Shown: positions 54,267 through 63,924, counted from the stretch's first letter. The stretch is 64,000 nt of DNA from Capnocytophaga sp041819925 (GCA_041819925.1 JBGYFE010000149.1:6282-70281), one strand, 5' to 3'. Translations and numbers: made by a program. Notes: generated by a model from the letters alone, not told the origin.

Positions 54267-56699
54267 TTAATCCCGCAAACTCGCTCCCAGTTTTTCTTCA
54301 AATTTTCGTAGGAGATTTTGCATTGATTTCTCTATTTGCTTATCTGTCAATGTTTTGTTATCATCTTGAAGAATGAAACTTACGGCATAGCTTTTCTTTC
54401 CGCTTGGAAGTTTATCCCCTTGATAAACATCAAATAAACTTACATTCTTCAAAATTGATTTTTCAGTATCGAAAGCAAGTTTGTAGATTTCATCAAACGT
54501 AACTTTTTGATCAAGCAAAAGTGCTAAATCACGTCGAACTTCGGGAAACTTTGCAATTTCTTTGTACGTAATTTTCTGATTTTTAATATTTTCAAGAACA
54601 ATATCCCAACAAATATCAGCAAACAAAACTTCTTGTTTAATGCCAAAATCTTTTAAAACTTTTCCCTTGACCACTCCGAGAGTTCCCAAATAGGTGTCCC
54701 CCACGAACCACTGAAAGCCTTCTTGTGTAAAAACGCAATCACTTTCCAATAGTTTGATGAAAATATTTTTCAATCCTAAACGTTCAAAAACAGCTTCCAA
54801 TGTTCCTTTGAGTAAGAAAAAATCTGTTTTTTGAGTGGTCAAATTCCAATTTTCATTGCTTTTATTTCCTGTTAAATAAAGCATAAGATGCTTATTTTCA
54901 ATATATTCATTATTTGAAAAATGATAACTTTTTCCAAACTCAAAAAACTTCAAATCGGCACGTTTTCGGTTGATGTTATACTCAATTACTTCCAATCCCG
55001 AAAACAACAGATTTTTGCGCATATAACTCAAATCATTACTCAACGGATTAAGAATTTGCACAGCTTGCGCCGTTTCTTTCTCATAATCAGTAATGACCTT
55101 TTCAGGAACAAGGCTATTGGTCATAATTTCAAAAAATCCTTGTCCTGCAAGTTGCGCAGCAACAACATTTTGCACATTGTGGTCATCATATTTTGATGAA
55201 TGCGACATCGAAGCATTGATTTTTTCTGAAAATCCGATGTTATTGTATCCATAAACTCGTAAAATATCTTCAATTACATCAGCTTCTCGCTGTACATCAA
55301 CACGATAAGAAGGTACTAAAAGCCCCAATCCTCGTTCCGTAACAGAAGTTACTTTTACGTCCAAAGAATGTAAAATATTTTTGATAGTATCGCTTGGAAT
55401 TACCTGCCCGATGACCTTATTCACTCTATCAAAAGCCAAGAAAACTTGAAAATCTTGCTGTTTTTTAGGATACAAATCAACAATATCAGAAGAAATAACA
55501 CCTCCAGCTATATTTTCTATTAAAATAGCTGCATACATCAAGGCATAATTCACATCATCTATGTTTATTCCTCGCTCAAAACGGAAAGAAGCATCAGAAC
55601 TGATTCCGTGTCGCTTCGCCGTTTTACGAATTGCAACGGGATTGAAATAAGCACTTTCCAAAAAAACAGTGCGAGTGCTGTTGGTTACCCCCGAATTGAC
55701 TCCTCCCAAAACTCCTGCAATGCACAATGGCTTTTCGGCATCACAAATCACTAAATCTTCGGTGTCAAGAGTTCTTTCCACACCGTCCAAAGTTGTGATT
55801 TTACTTCCTGCTTCGGCTGTTTTTACAATGATTTTTTTTCCTACAATATGGTCAACATCAAAGGCGTGTAAAGGCTGCCCAAGCCCGTGAAGCACATAGT
55901 TGGTAATGTCCACCACATTATTTTTCGGTGTTAAACCAATGGCTTTTAACTTGTTTTGTAGCCATTTAGGTGACTCGGCAATGCGTACATTGCTGATTGT
56001 TACACCCGCATATCGTGGTACTAAATCCTTATTTTTGACCTCAACATCAATTTTTGACAATCGATTATCTACGTGAAATTTTGTCACGGAAGGAGTGATG
56101 AGTTCCAGTGAAATTCCTTTCTGCATTAATCCGGCACGCAAATCACGAGCCACTCCATAATGGCTCATAGCATCGGCTCGGTTAGGCGTCAGCCCAATTT
56201 CAAAAACTTCATCGGTTTCAACCTCAAAAACTTCACTGCAAAGCGTTCCTGGCTCATATTTATCGTCTAAAACTAAAATTCCATCGTGCCCCTTTCCTAA
56301 ACCAAGTTCATCTTCGGCACAAATCATTCCATAGCTTTCTTCCCCTCTGATTTTTCCTTTTTTTATTTCAAACGGATTTCCTTCTTTATCAAAAAGAACT
56401 GTTCCGATGGTTGCCACTGGCACTTTTTGTCCTTTGGCTACATTCGGAGCTCCACAAACGATTTGTAGAACGTTCCCTTGCCCCACATCTACCTTCGTAA
56501 CTTTCAATCTATCAGCATTTGGGTGCTGTTCACATTCCAAAACGTGCCCAACAACCACACCTTTCAGTCCTCCTTTAATACTTTCAAAAGGTTCAATTCC
56601 TTCAACTTCAAGCCCTAAATCAGTAAGCAAAGCACCTGTTTGGTCAGAAGGTAAATCCACTTTAATAAAGTTTTTAATCCAATTGTATGAAATTTTCAT
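54267..56699 (-). CDS. pheT: Phenylalanine--tRNA ligase beta subunit
   Basis: 810 aa, full length. N-terminal EMAP/OB tRNA-binding domain (about 40-150), B3/B4 editing domain (about 210-400), B5 domain, catalytic-like core and the C-terminal ferredoxin-like anticodon-binding domain (KFPEVRRDLALLLDQKVTF...). It pairs with PheS to charge tRNA-Phe. pheS is not adjacent. Minus-strand -7 box TAACTTTG at 56742-56749. Confidence 0.97.
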   Translation of the reverse strand: MKISYNWIKNFIKVDLPSDQTGALLTDLGLEVEGIEPFESIKGGLKGVVVGHVLECEQHPNADRLKVTKVDVGQGNVLQIVCGAPNVAKGQKVPVATIGTVLFDKEGNPFEIKKGKIRGEESYGMICAEDELGLGKGHDGILVLDDKYEPGTLCSEVFEVETDEVFEIGLTPNRADAMSHYGVARDLRAGLMQKGISLELITPSVTKFHVDNRLSKIDVEVKNKDLVPRYAGVTISNVRIAESPKWLQNKLKAIGLTPKNNVVDITNYVLHGLGQPLHAFDVDHIVGKKIIVKTAEAGSKITTLDGVERTLDTEDLVICDAEKPLCIAGVLGGVNSGVTNSTRTVFLESAYFNPVAIRKTAKRHGISSDASFRFERGINIDDVNYALMYAAILIENIAGGVISSDIVDLYPKKQQDFQVFLAFDRVNKVIGQVIPSDTIKNILHSLDVKVTSVTERGLGLLVPSYRVDVQREADVIEDILRVYGYNNIGFSEKINASMSHSSKYDDHNVQNVVAAQLAGQGFFEIMTNSLVPEKVITDYEKETAQAVQILNPLSNDLSYMRKNLLFSGLEVIEYNINRKRADLKFFEFGKSYHFSNNEYIENKHLMLYLTGNKSNENWNLTTQKTDFFLLKGTLEAVFERLGLKNIFIKLLESDCVFTQEGFQWFVGDTYLGTLGVVKGKVLKDFGIKQEVLFADICWDIVLENIKNQKITYKEIAKFPEVRRDLALLLDQKVTFDEIYKLAFDTEKSILKNVSLFDVYQGDKLPSGKKSYAVSFILQDDNKTLTDKQIEKSMQNLLRKFEEKLGASLRD

Positions 56700-56741
56700 A
56701 GTATGTTTTTCAGTAAATTCTTAATCATTGTTCGAAAGGCA

Positions 56742-56749
56742 CAAAGTTA
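56742..56749 (-). promoter_or_regulatory. -7 element of pheT
   Basis: TAACTTTG on the minus strand, 43 bp before the pheT ATG. Confidence 0.5.
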
Positions 56750-56855
56750 CAATTTTCTTTCGAAAGAAAAACGCTTTTTTTCTTTAAAAATTAAAAAAAT
56801 AATCTCATCAAATAAAATGGTTTTCTATTCTTTCGTAATATATTGAAAATAAGCA

Positions 56856-57797
56856 TTAAAAGTCACCATAATTCACTTGAAAACAAGGTAAATTAAGTTC
56901 TTTTCTCCACATATCCACCACTTGATTGCGGTCATCGAGTAAAAACTCTATGAAATATTTCCCTCGAATTTCTTGCTCAAAAATTTCCCGCTTGACGATG
57001 CTATCCTTGCGGAAATCATTTGCATTACGCATTATCAGAAGGTCATAATCAATAGCGTATTTTTCTAAAAATCGTTCTGTTGGTTCACGGTAAATATTTT
57101 CCCTTCCTGAAAGTAAAATAATTTTATATCCTTGATTTTTAGCTATTTTTAAAAGATTAGCAACAGGTTGATTTAGCAAATCTTCATCACAAGTTGATGC
57201 GTTATATGGGTCACGACCATTTAAAAGAGAAAGCGTTCCGTCTAAATCACAAATCACGGCTCTTGGTAAGTTCATATCTTGCTCAGCGTACGTCAATCCG
57301 GATTCTTTAATTGTTCTCGGAATAGGCTGAAAATCAAATCTTTCTTGGGTCATTCGCAACTGATTTGCGTGTTTTTCAATAGCTGATTTTGGAATAAATT
57401 TCCCTATTTCAGCATTTCGTTTATCACATCGGTCAACGAGTTCTCCCACAGGCAAATCAAACACTTTAAATTGAATATCAGCATATTCTGTGTAAGTTTG
57501 TACCATATCTTCAATGGTTCGCAGCCCACAATTGGTTGCATCTATCACCACGTTGGTTTTGCTTTTCAAAAGTTCAATCACACACGCTTCTACCATTTTG
57601 GAAATACGCTCTTCATAAAAAGGAACCATTTGACTATCACCAAATTGCATCATTCTAAAATCATCTCGGTTCACACGTACCCAATTGTCTTCGGTGCGTA
57701 AAAGATACTTGGCAAAAGTAGATTTTCCTGAACCAGGTGCACCAACCAAAATAAGCAATTTTGGAAATTTATGTTTGTTAATATTTCGTGTTGTCAT
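56856..57797 (-). CDS. pnkp1: Pnkp1: RNA 5'-kinase / 3'-phosphatase of the RNA repair complex
   Basis: 313 aa. The N-terminal kinase has a P-loop GAPGSGKST (19-27) and VNRDDFR (42-48), the T4 polynucleotide kinase signature. The C-terminal HAD acyl-phosphatase has CDLDGTLS (183-190), LLSGREN and a DDR near the end. It heals cut RNA by phosphorylating the 5'-OH and removing the 3' or cyclic phosphate. The order kinase-then-HAD is that of phage T4 Pnkp; one-piece bacterial Pnkp uses a metallophosphoesterase instead. Its ATG overlaps the ligase stop by 4 bp (ATGA), so the two are translated together. Last gene of the operon. Confidence 0.92.
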   Translation of the reverse strand: MTTRNINKHKFPKLLILVGAPGSGKSTFAKYLLRTEDNWVRVNRDDFRMMQFGDSQMVPFYEERISKMVEACVIELLKSKTNVVIDATNCGLRTIEDMVQTYTEYADIQFKVFDLPVGELVDRCDKRNAEIGKFIPKSAIEKHANQLRMTQERFDFQPIPRTIKESGLTYAEQDMNLPRAVICDLDGTLSLLNGRDPYNASTCDEDLLNQPVANLLKIAKNQGYKIILLSGRENIYREPTERFLEKYAIDYDLLIMRNANDFRKDSIVKREIFEQEIRGKYFIEFLLDDRNQVVDMWRKELNLPCFQVNYGDF

Positions 57798-58978
57798 AAT
57801 CTGCTATCTAATTGATTTTCTGTTTGTTCTTCTAAAATTCGGTCAAGTACCAAATTTTTAAAATAATAATTTTCTTCGTGAATTTGATTGTAAGGGGTTT
57901 CTATCATTTTTCGGTTAATTGCCCAATCATTTATCGAACATTTTAGTTTATTTTTGATGTTACGTTTAGCGATTTGTTCTTGCAATCTATCCTGAAAATC
58001 AATTCCATACACTAATGTCAAATAATCATTATTCCGCACTTTGAATGCTGGCGGCAAACCTTTCAAGAAAGCCGTTCGGGGTTTTATCATCACGCCTTCT
58101 TCATTGCTCTGATTCACATTATTCACCCAACTCTGAATTTCAAGAAATTTTTGTTCAAAATCTTCTTGATTTTCAAATGAATAATGCAAAAAATCGTCAT
58201 TATTCACTTGTTTGAAACTCAAATTGTCGTTCACAAAATGTTCTGAACCATTCGTGTAAATTTCTTTTAAAATATTGAATGGTTTAAAATAAATTTCAGC
58301 ATCTTTTCCGAATATATCCAACTGATTTTTAAATAGTTGTATATTATTAGTATAATTTTCAATATTTATAAACCGAAAATTTTTCACCGCTTCATATTGT
58401 CGGACGATATGATTTGGATATTTTTCTTTCAATTCTTTGTTAGTCAAAGACTTAACATCTTCTTCAAAAGCGATATATTCAGGGGTTTGTCTGATTTTTT
58501 CGATTTTTTCATACAAATCAGTTTGTTGCAAATAATCCGAATAGATTTGATGAGAGATGTAATATGCTGAAAATTCATTGTTAATCAGTCCTTTACCCAT
58601 TGCTGACCAAGGCATCAATTCCGATTGAATAACACGAATTTCCACATTTTCCCACGAGAACCGTTTGTGAAGCCCTTGCAAGGCTTTGAGCCATTGTTCA
58701 TTATCTAAATGGTTGATTTTAAAACCATTTCGGCTTACTAAATAGGTTTCTTCCAAGTTTTTGTGTAAGTAAATATCACAATATGACCCCATATATTTTT
58801 TCTGAATCACAATTTCAGAAACTCCATTTTTCAAAAACCATAAAATTCCCTCATACAAACTTTCTATTTCATTGCGTTCCAATGATTTGGGTGCAGGTGA
58901 AATGGTCGGAGAAAAAGCATTAATTTTGTTTTTACAAAACCAATCAATGCGTTTTTTTATTAAATTTTTATCTTCCAT
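57794..58978 (-). CDS. rnl: Rnl: stand-alone RNA ligase of the Pnkp/Hen1 type
   Basis: 394 aa from ATG 58978 (an upstream TTG at 58990 would add 4 residues; GAAAG precedes the ATG as a possible ribosome site). Nucleotidyltransferase motifs: I, KKYMG with Lys61 as the likely adenylated residue; SRNGF; IIIa, SELMPWSAMGKG; IV, EGVMIKP (294-300); V, AFKVRNNDYLTLVYG (from about 311). These blocks match the ligase module of bacterial Pnkp, including the MPWSA and PAxKxR features, here encoded as a separate protein with a C-terminal module. It joins healed RNA ends. It starts 8 bp after hen1 and overlaps pnkp1. Confidence 0.9.
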   Translation of the reverse strand: MEDKNLIKKRIDWFCKNKINAFSPTISPAPKSLERNEIESLYEGILWFLKNGVSEIVIQKKYMGSYCDIYLHKNLEETYLVSRNGFKINHLDNEQWLKALQGLHKRFSWENVEIRVIQSELMPWSAMGKGLINNEFSAYYISHQIYSDYLQQTDLYEKIEKIRQTPEYIAFEEDVKSLTNKELKEKYPNHIVRQYEAVKNFRFINIENYTNNIQLFKNQLDIFGKDAEIYFKPFNILKEIYTNGSEHFVNDNLSFKQVNNDDFLHYSFENQEDFEQKFLEIQSWVNNVNQSNEEGVMIKPRTAFLKGLPPAFKVRNNDYLTLVYGIDFQDRLQEQIAKRNIKNKLKCSINDWAINRKMIETPYNQIHEENYYFKNLVLDRILEEQTENQLDSRL

Positions 58979-58986
58979 AATTACTT

Positions 58987-60300
58987 TCAAATTTTAGATT
59001 TTTCAATCACTGCCACCTGTGTCGGACAAACACCATTGATTTTGTCTCCCACACCGTAGTAAGTAACAGTATCGTTTTTTTCTTTCATAATATTATTTAT
59101 AAAACTCTGAAATTCAGATGTATTCCACTCAAAATAGTGGTCGTCGTGTCGCATATTTTCGGTATCGTCTGTGTAATGAATATTAAATTCGCTATTTGGT
59201 GTTGTTATTACTAACTTATTGAAATTGAACGACAAACATTGTTCTATTAACTTCTGTGCTTGTTCAGGAGTGTTGTGTTCAATAACTTCCGTTAAAATGA
59301 TGTTCACGGGCTTATCATACTTAAAATCAGCTAAATCCGTAAAGAAAAACAAATTTTCAGCATCATACCGTTCTTTGAGTACTTCGGCAAATCTCTCTGC
59401 TTCTGGGTCAATATCTACGGCAAAATATGGATGCGTATAATTGTAATTTTTTCGCATAAATCGGCGGAAGTATTTTAGTTCTCCGCAACCCACATCTAAA
59501 ATAGGCAAATCGAAGCCTAATTCATTGGTAATAAAATCCATACGACATCCGTGCGTATCTGAAAATTGAAAATCAATTTCAGAATGTTTCTTGCGAAAAT
59601 ACGCCTCAAAAATAGGCTTAATTTCAGAAAATTGACGTTCACTTTTTACCGCTTTTTTGATAAAAAGGTAGAATACAAAATAGGGCACATCTTCAATATT
59701 GGTCAAAATTCGGGCATATTTTTGAGCAAAATGGTCATCAATATAACAAAATTCACCATATTCATTTGTGATATGTACGGTTACTGCAATGAAACTCAAT
59801 AGATTAAAAGCCTCAAAAACAGTTTTTCCTTTGATTTTCAGACTCACATTTTTGCCTATCAAGGGCGTAATCTCAATGTTTTTAAAATATTTTTCAAGTA
59901 AAAAATGACCATTTTTGTACCAAGGCGTGTTCATATAAAGATTTTTCACAACAATGGTACATTCCTCTGTATCAACCTCTTGCTTGATTTGATTCAGCCA
60001 TTTAATAGTTTGATTGAAATATGTTTCTCTCTCTTGCAGAAGCTCTTTAAAAAGTTCATTACAAATGTGTAAAATCACCAAGGGAGAGCAATAACTCTGA
60101 AAATCAATCTGATTGCTTTCTTCGGGCAAATAGCTATATCGTGTATCTTGAAAAATCACATCATAACGATTTGAATTTAAAGCGTTTCCGATAATTTGCC
60201 CATTACGCCACAATTTTGCATAGATTCCAAAATCGGTATTTGGGTTTTTGTTCAAAATATCCAATAATTTGGGATTGTTTGATTGAATTTGTATAATCAT
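58987..60300 (-). CDS. hen1: Hen1: 3'-terminal RNA ribose 2'-O-methyltransferase
   Basis: 437 aa. The N-terminal half (1-245) is the Hen1-type ligase-activating region in known family members. The C-terminal half is a methyltransferase with SAM motif LDVGCGE (268-274), VDIDPE (295-300), metal-binding E338-V-I-E341-H342, and a later His in NMRHDDHYFEW (383-392). It methylates the 2'-OH at the cut 3' end before sealing, so the repaired RNA cannot be cut again by a ribotoxin. First gene of the operon, behind its own promoter and a palindromic site. Hen1, Rnl and Pnkp1 add up to 1144 aa, about 132 kDa. Confidence 0.93.
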   Translation of the reverse strand: MIIQIQSNNPKLLDILNKNPNTDFGIYAKLWRNGQIIGNALNSNRYDVIFQDTRYSYLPEESNQIDFQSYCSPLVILHICNELFKELLQERETYFNQTIKWLNQIKQEVDTEECTIVVKNLYMNTPWYKNGHFLLEKYFKNIEITPLIGKNVSLKIKGKTVFEAFNLLSFIAVTVHITNEYGEFCYIDDHFAQKYARILTNIEDVPYFVFYLFIKKAVKSERQFSEIKPIFEAYFRKKHSEIDFQFSDTHGCRMDFITNELGFDLPILDVGCGELKYFRRFMRKNYNYTHPYFAVDIDPEAERFAEVLKERYDAENLFFFTDLADFKYDKPVNIILTEVIEHNTPEQAQKLIEQCLSFNFNKLVITTPNSEFNIHYTDDTENMRHDDHYFEWNTSEFQSFINNIMKEKNDTVTYYGVGDKINGVCPTQVAVIEKSKI

Positions 60301-60325
60301 AATCTTGTTATTTTTATTTCACGCT

Positions 60326-60333
60326 GCAAAGTA
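60326..60333 (-). promoter_or_regulatory. -7 element of the RNA repair operon
   Basis: TACTTTGC on the minus strand, 26 bp before the hen1 ATG; it fits TAnnTTTG with one base of shift. No clean -33 TTTG is found at 19-20 nt, so the promoter may need help or be regulated. Confidence 0.45.
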
Positions 60334-60343
60334 AAAAAAGAAA

Positions 60344-60362
60344 TACGCAATGTTTTTGCGTA
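60344..60362. promoter_or_regulatory. Palindrome at the hen1 promoter, possible operator
   Basis: TACGCAA-TGTTT-TTGCGTA: 7-bp perfect arms with a 5-nt spacer, at the place of the -33 element. The size fits a site for a dimeric repressor or activator. No regulator gene is adjacent. Confidence 0.45.
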
Positions 60363-60596
60363 GTATATTTTTTTTTTGAGATTCAAAACAATTTTGATAA
60401 AGTGCAATATATCAAGAATCCATAAAAAAATTATGATTTTCCATTTTGAAACATAAAGCCTATTCAAACTTTCCTAAAAAGAAAAGTTCCGTGAAAATTA
60501 GTATTTTTATATTGGCTAAAATACTAAAATTCAGTAACTTTAAGCAAAAATATAACTAAAAAACGGATTTTATCTCATTTAAGTATCGGAAAATGA

Positions 60597-62270
60597 ACTA
60601 TTTCTTTACGCACTTATAATCGTGATTACAATCGGAAAAACAATGAAGTGCAATATAGCCCTTCTAAATATCACGGACCTACTAAATTAGACATTACAAC
60701 TAATTTTGAACAACGTTTCACCACCGATTTTACTATTGACTATTCAAAAACGTTGGGTGTACACGCATTTCACGCTCTGGCAGGGTATCATACTGAAACC
60801 TTTAACTTAAAGCAAAACTTCGGATATCGTGAAAAATTCCCATCTACTGTATTGGAAGACCTCAATGGAGGGGCAACTCAGGGAATGAAAGCTGAAGGTT
60901 TCACGCGTGAGCTCAATATGATTTCCTATTTTGGTAGGTTAAACTATACTTTGCTTGACCGTTATTTGTTTGAAGCCAATTTACGATACGACGCATCATC
61001 GCGTTTTGCAAAAGAAAACCGCTGGGGAGCTTTCCCATCGGTATCTGCTGCGTGGAGACTCTCAGAAGAGCGCTTTATGGAGGGTGTTAGAGATATTTTC
61101 AACAATATCAAATTCAGAATATCGTGGGGTAGATTAGGAAATCAAGATGCTTTGATTAATAATAACTCAAATTCTTACTATCCGACCATTCCTACCCTTT
61201 CTTTGGGGTATGATTATCCTTTCAACAGCAATATCGCTTCCGGAGCTGCCATTGCTGAGGCTCGAAACACCAATCTGAAATGGGAAACTACGGAAAGCAA
61301 AGGTGTAGGATTAGATTTAAGCATATTCAAAAAGGTAAACTTGACCCTTGATTATTATGATAAGCTCACTTATGAGATTATTATGAATGTTCCTTCACCA
61401 GAAACTTTTGCAAAAAGTAATTACTACGATAATGTCGGAAAGGTTTCTAACAAGGGAATCGAACTTACGCTCGAATACCGTGACAAATTCGGAGAAGTGG
61501 ACTTTAATTTCGGAGGTAACATAGCTTATAATAAAAATAAATTGTTAGAATTAGCCGGTACGAATGAAATTATTTCAGAAGGACGCATTCGACGCATAGG
61601 AGAACCTATTGACGCTTTCTATGGCTATAAAACTGATGGACTTTATAGAGTTGATGCTGATTTAACCTCTTGGGCTAAGAACGAAGTTGGAACTGTTCGA
61701 TTAGGAGACCTACGTTATGTTGATATAAATAATGATGGAAAGGTAACGCCAGATGATAGAACTGTTTTAGGAAGCTCATTCCCGACCTATAATTATGGTT
61801 TCAACATCGGTTTTGCGTACAAAAATTTTAATTTATTAGCCATATTTCAGGGAACATTAGGAGGTTATGGATATATGGATTATGTAGCTATCGGAGGTGC
61901 GGTAGGTGATACTGAAAAACCTTCCTCTATTTGGAGAGACCGATGGACTCCTGATAACATAAATGCCAGCGTTCCTCGAATTCAGCTAAGAAATATGAGA
62001 GGAACAAGTATGCCACAACCATATACGTTAGAATATTGGCTCAGAAGCACTGATTACCTACGATTGAAAAACCTACAAATAGGATATAATGTCCCATCAC
62101 ATCACTTAGAACGATTTAAAATGAAAAACCTTCGCATTTATTATAGCGGACAAAATATTTTCACACTCACAAATTACGTAAAAGGGTTCGACCCAGAAGC
62201 TCCTTCTGGTAGAGGTAGTGGTTATCCTGTTGTTATGGTAAATTCCGTAGGATTAAGTTTAACTTTCTAA
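60597..62270 (+). pseudogene. SusC-family TonB-dependent transporter, N-terminal half missing
   Basis: About 557 codons from just after an in-frame TGA (60594-60596); the only start in reach is GTG 60648. SusC-like homology begins immediately (TYNRDYNRKNNEVQYSPSKY) and runs to a proper C-terminus ending in a beta strand (SVGLSLTF). Typical SusC proteins are about 1000 aa; signal peptide, carboxypeptidase-like domain, TonB box, plug and the first barrel strands are absent. It cannot make a working channel alone. SusD follows by 16 bp and is intact. Either a deletion remnant or a silent recombination cassette. Confidence 0.85.
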
Positions 62271-62286
62271 ATTAATTTATTGAACA

Positions 62287-63879
62287 ATGAAAAAAATAAT
62301 ATATACAACCGTGTTAAGCGCAAGCCTTTTATTTTCTTGTGCTCCTGATTTAGATACTTATCCGAAAGATGCGCTATCGCCAGCTATATTTTGGAAAAAT
62401 AAAAAGGAAGTTGACCTTGCTCTAACGGCTTGCTATAATAATTTTGAGAGCGGATATAACATTTTGGTAACAGATTGCCTCTCTGATGATGCTTTCAACT
62501 ATCACGCACACGAAGGTTGGAGAAAAATAGCCAATGGAACAATCACTGCGGCTGACCCCGGCATAAATTATTATAGCTACACAACCATTGTGCGGTGCAA
62601 CGAGTTTTTAAAAAACATAGATAATCTCTCATTTCTTGATACTTCTACAAAAGATGTATATAAATCACAAGTCAGATTTATCAGAGCTTATCGTTATTAC
62701 TTAATGCATATCAATTATGGTGCTGTACCGTTAGTTTTAGACGTATTTGACACTCCTGAATCTTCAAAAGTTCCTCGAAATACGAGCGATGAAATCTATG
62801 GATTCATAAAAACTGAGTTAGAAGAGATTATCCCGCTATTGCCAGCTTCTTATTCGAGCGATGAATATGGGAAAATTACCAAAGGAGCTGCTCAAACTTT
62901 ATTAATGCGACTATATTTGCATAGAGATGATTTTGCAAACGCATTAAGCATCGCAAAACAAATAGAGGGATATGAATTATTTCCAAGTTATGCAGGGTTA
63001 TTTGAACCCGAAAATGAACAAAATAAGGAAGTAATATTATCTATTCAACAAACAGAGGATTTATATGAAATAGATTATGTGCCTTTACTTCCTAATGGTG
63101 TAGGAGGCTGGTCTTCGGCAGTGCCTACACAAGATTTAGTTGATGCTTATCAAATGGCAGACGGAAGAACGATTGATGAAGCTAAGGCAACAGGAGACTA
63201 TGATGAGGCTAATCCGTATAAAAATAGAGACCCTCGATTAAGAGCAACCATTATTTACCCTGGTCAGCTATGGCAAAGCAAAGCATTTGGTTCTATCATA
63301 TCAGGAAATGCTGATTATTACAACAAAGCTGATAATGCTTCTAAAACAGGATATAACTATCGTAAGTATTTAAATCGCTATGACAATAACTTATCAGGAT
63401 ATTGGAATTCAGGCGCTGATATTTTTCTATTCAGATATGCTGAAATTTTGCTAACCATAGCCGAAGCAAGCAATGAGGTATCAGGACCCTCAGCAGAAGT
63501 ATATGATGCACTCAATAAAGTGCGTGCAAGAGCTGGAATGCCTAATGTAGATACTTCAAAATATGGTACAAAAGAAACTTTACGTGAGTTTATCCGCAAT
63601 GAACGTCGTGTAGAGTTAGCTATGGAAGGAGTTCGTAGATGGGATATTCTTCGCTGGAAAATTGCTCCAACAGTTCTAAACAAAAAAATCTATGGAACAA
63701 AAAAAGGAACAATACTTACAACACAACAAGCCAACGGAGATTATGATGTTAATCTAAATCTTGAAGCAAATGAGATTGAAACTCGTCAGTTTGATGAATC
63801 TAAACATTATTTACTCCCTATACCTCAATCAGCAATTGATAAAAATCCTAAATTAAAGCCTAATAATCCAGGATATTAA
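62287..63879 (+). CDS. SusD/RagB-family nutrient-binding lipoprotein
   Basis: 530 aa. Lipoprotein signal (TTVLSASLLFSC, Cys18) followed by the SusD TPR-like fold: ALTACYNNFESGYN, RFIRAYRYYLMHINYGAVPLVLD in two parts and the C-terminal NERRVELAMEGVRRWDILRW. SusD proteins sit on the cell surface as a lid over a SusC channel and bind glycan or peptide. The substrate cannot be read from sequence. The partner gene upstream is truncated, so this copy may be an orphan. Confidence 0.93.
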   Translation: MKKIIYTTVLSASLLFSCAPDLDTYPKDALSPAIFWKNKKEVDLALTACYNNFESGYNILVTDCLSDDAFNYHAHEGWRKIANGTITAADPGINYYSYTTIVRCNEFLKNIDNLSFLDTSTKDVYKSQVRFIRAYRYYLMHINYGAVPLVLDVFDTPESSKVPRNTSDEIYGFIKTELEEIIPLLPASYSSDEYGKITKGAAQTLLMRLYLHRDDFANALSIAKQIEGYELFPSYAGLFEPENEQNKEVILSIQQTEDLYEIDYVPLLPNGVGGWSSAVPTQDLVDAYQMADGRTIDEAKATGDYDEANPYKNRDPRLRATIIYPGQLWQSKAFGSIISGNADYYNKADNASKTGYNYRKYLNRYDNNLSGYWNSGADIFLFRYAEILLTIAEASNEVSGPSAEVYDALNKVRARAGMPNVDTSKYGTKETLREFIRNERRVELAMEGVRRWDILRWKIAPTVLNKKIYGTKKGTILTTQQANGDYDVNLNLEANEIETRQFDESKHYLLPIPQSAIDKNPKLKPNNPGY

Positions 63880-63890
63880 ACCACTTAAAA

Positions 63891-63924
63891 AATACCCAAG
63901 TATTAAAAACTTGGGTATTTTTTT
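63891..63924 (+). terminator. Terminator after susD
   Basis: AATACCCAAGT / ACTTGGGTATT-type stem (about 10-11 bp) with an A-rich loop and a run of T; 12 bp after the susD stop. The last 76 bp of the window hold no further gene that I can see. Confidence 0.85.

Larger units (their letters stand above)
60301..60596. other. Intergenic region between hen1 and truncated susC
   Basis: 296 bp. It holds the hen1 promoter, the 19-bp palindrome and an AT-rich inverted repeat with 10-bp arms (60498-60507 and 60518-60527, TTAGTATTTT). No promoter consensus is seen for the susC remnant, and no SusC-like residues are readable upstream of 60597 in its frame. Confidence 0.5.

Noticed and set aside
60301..62270. 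SusC shufflon (DNA inversion exchanging SusC 5' ends)
   Set aside because: No recombinase gene is adjacent, and the inverted repeats seen nearby are short AT-rich stems rather than crossover sites. It stays possible only if another SusC half is found outside the window.
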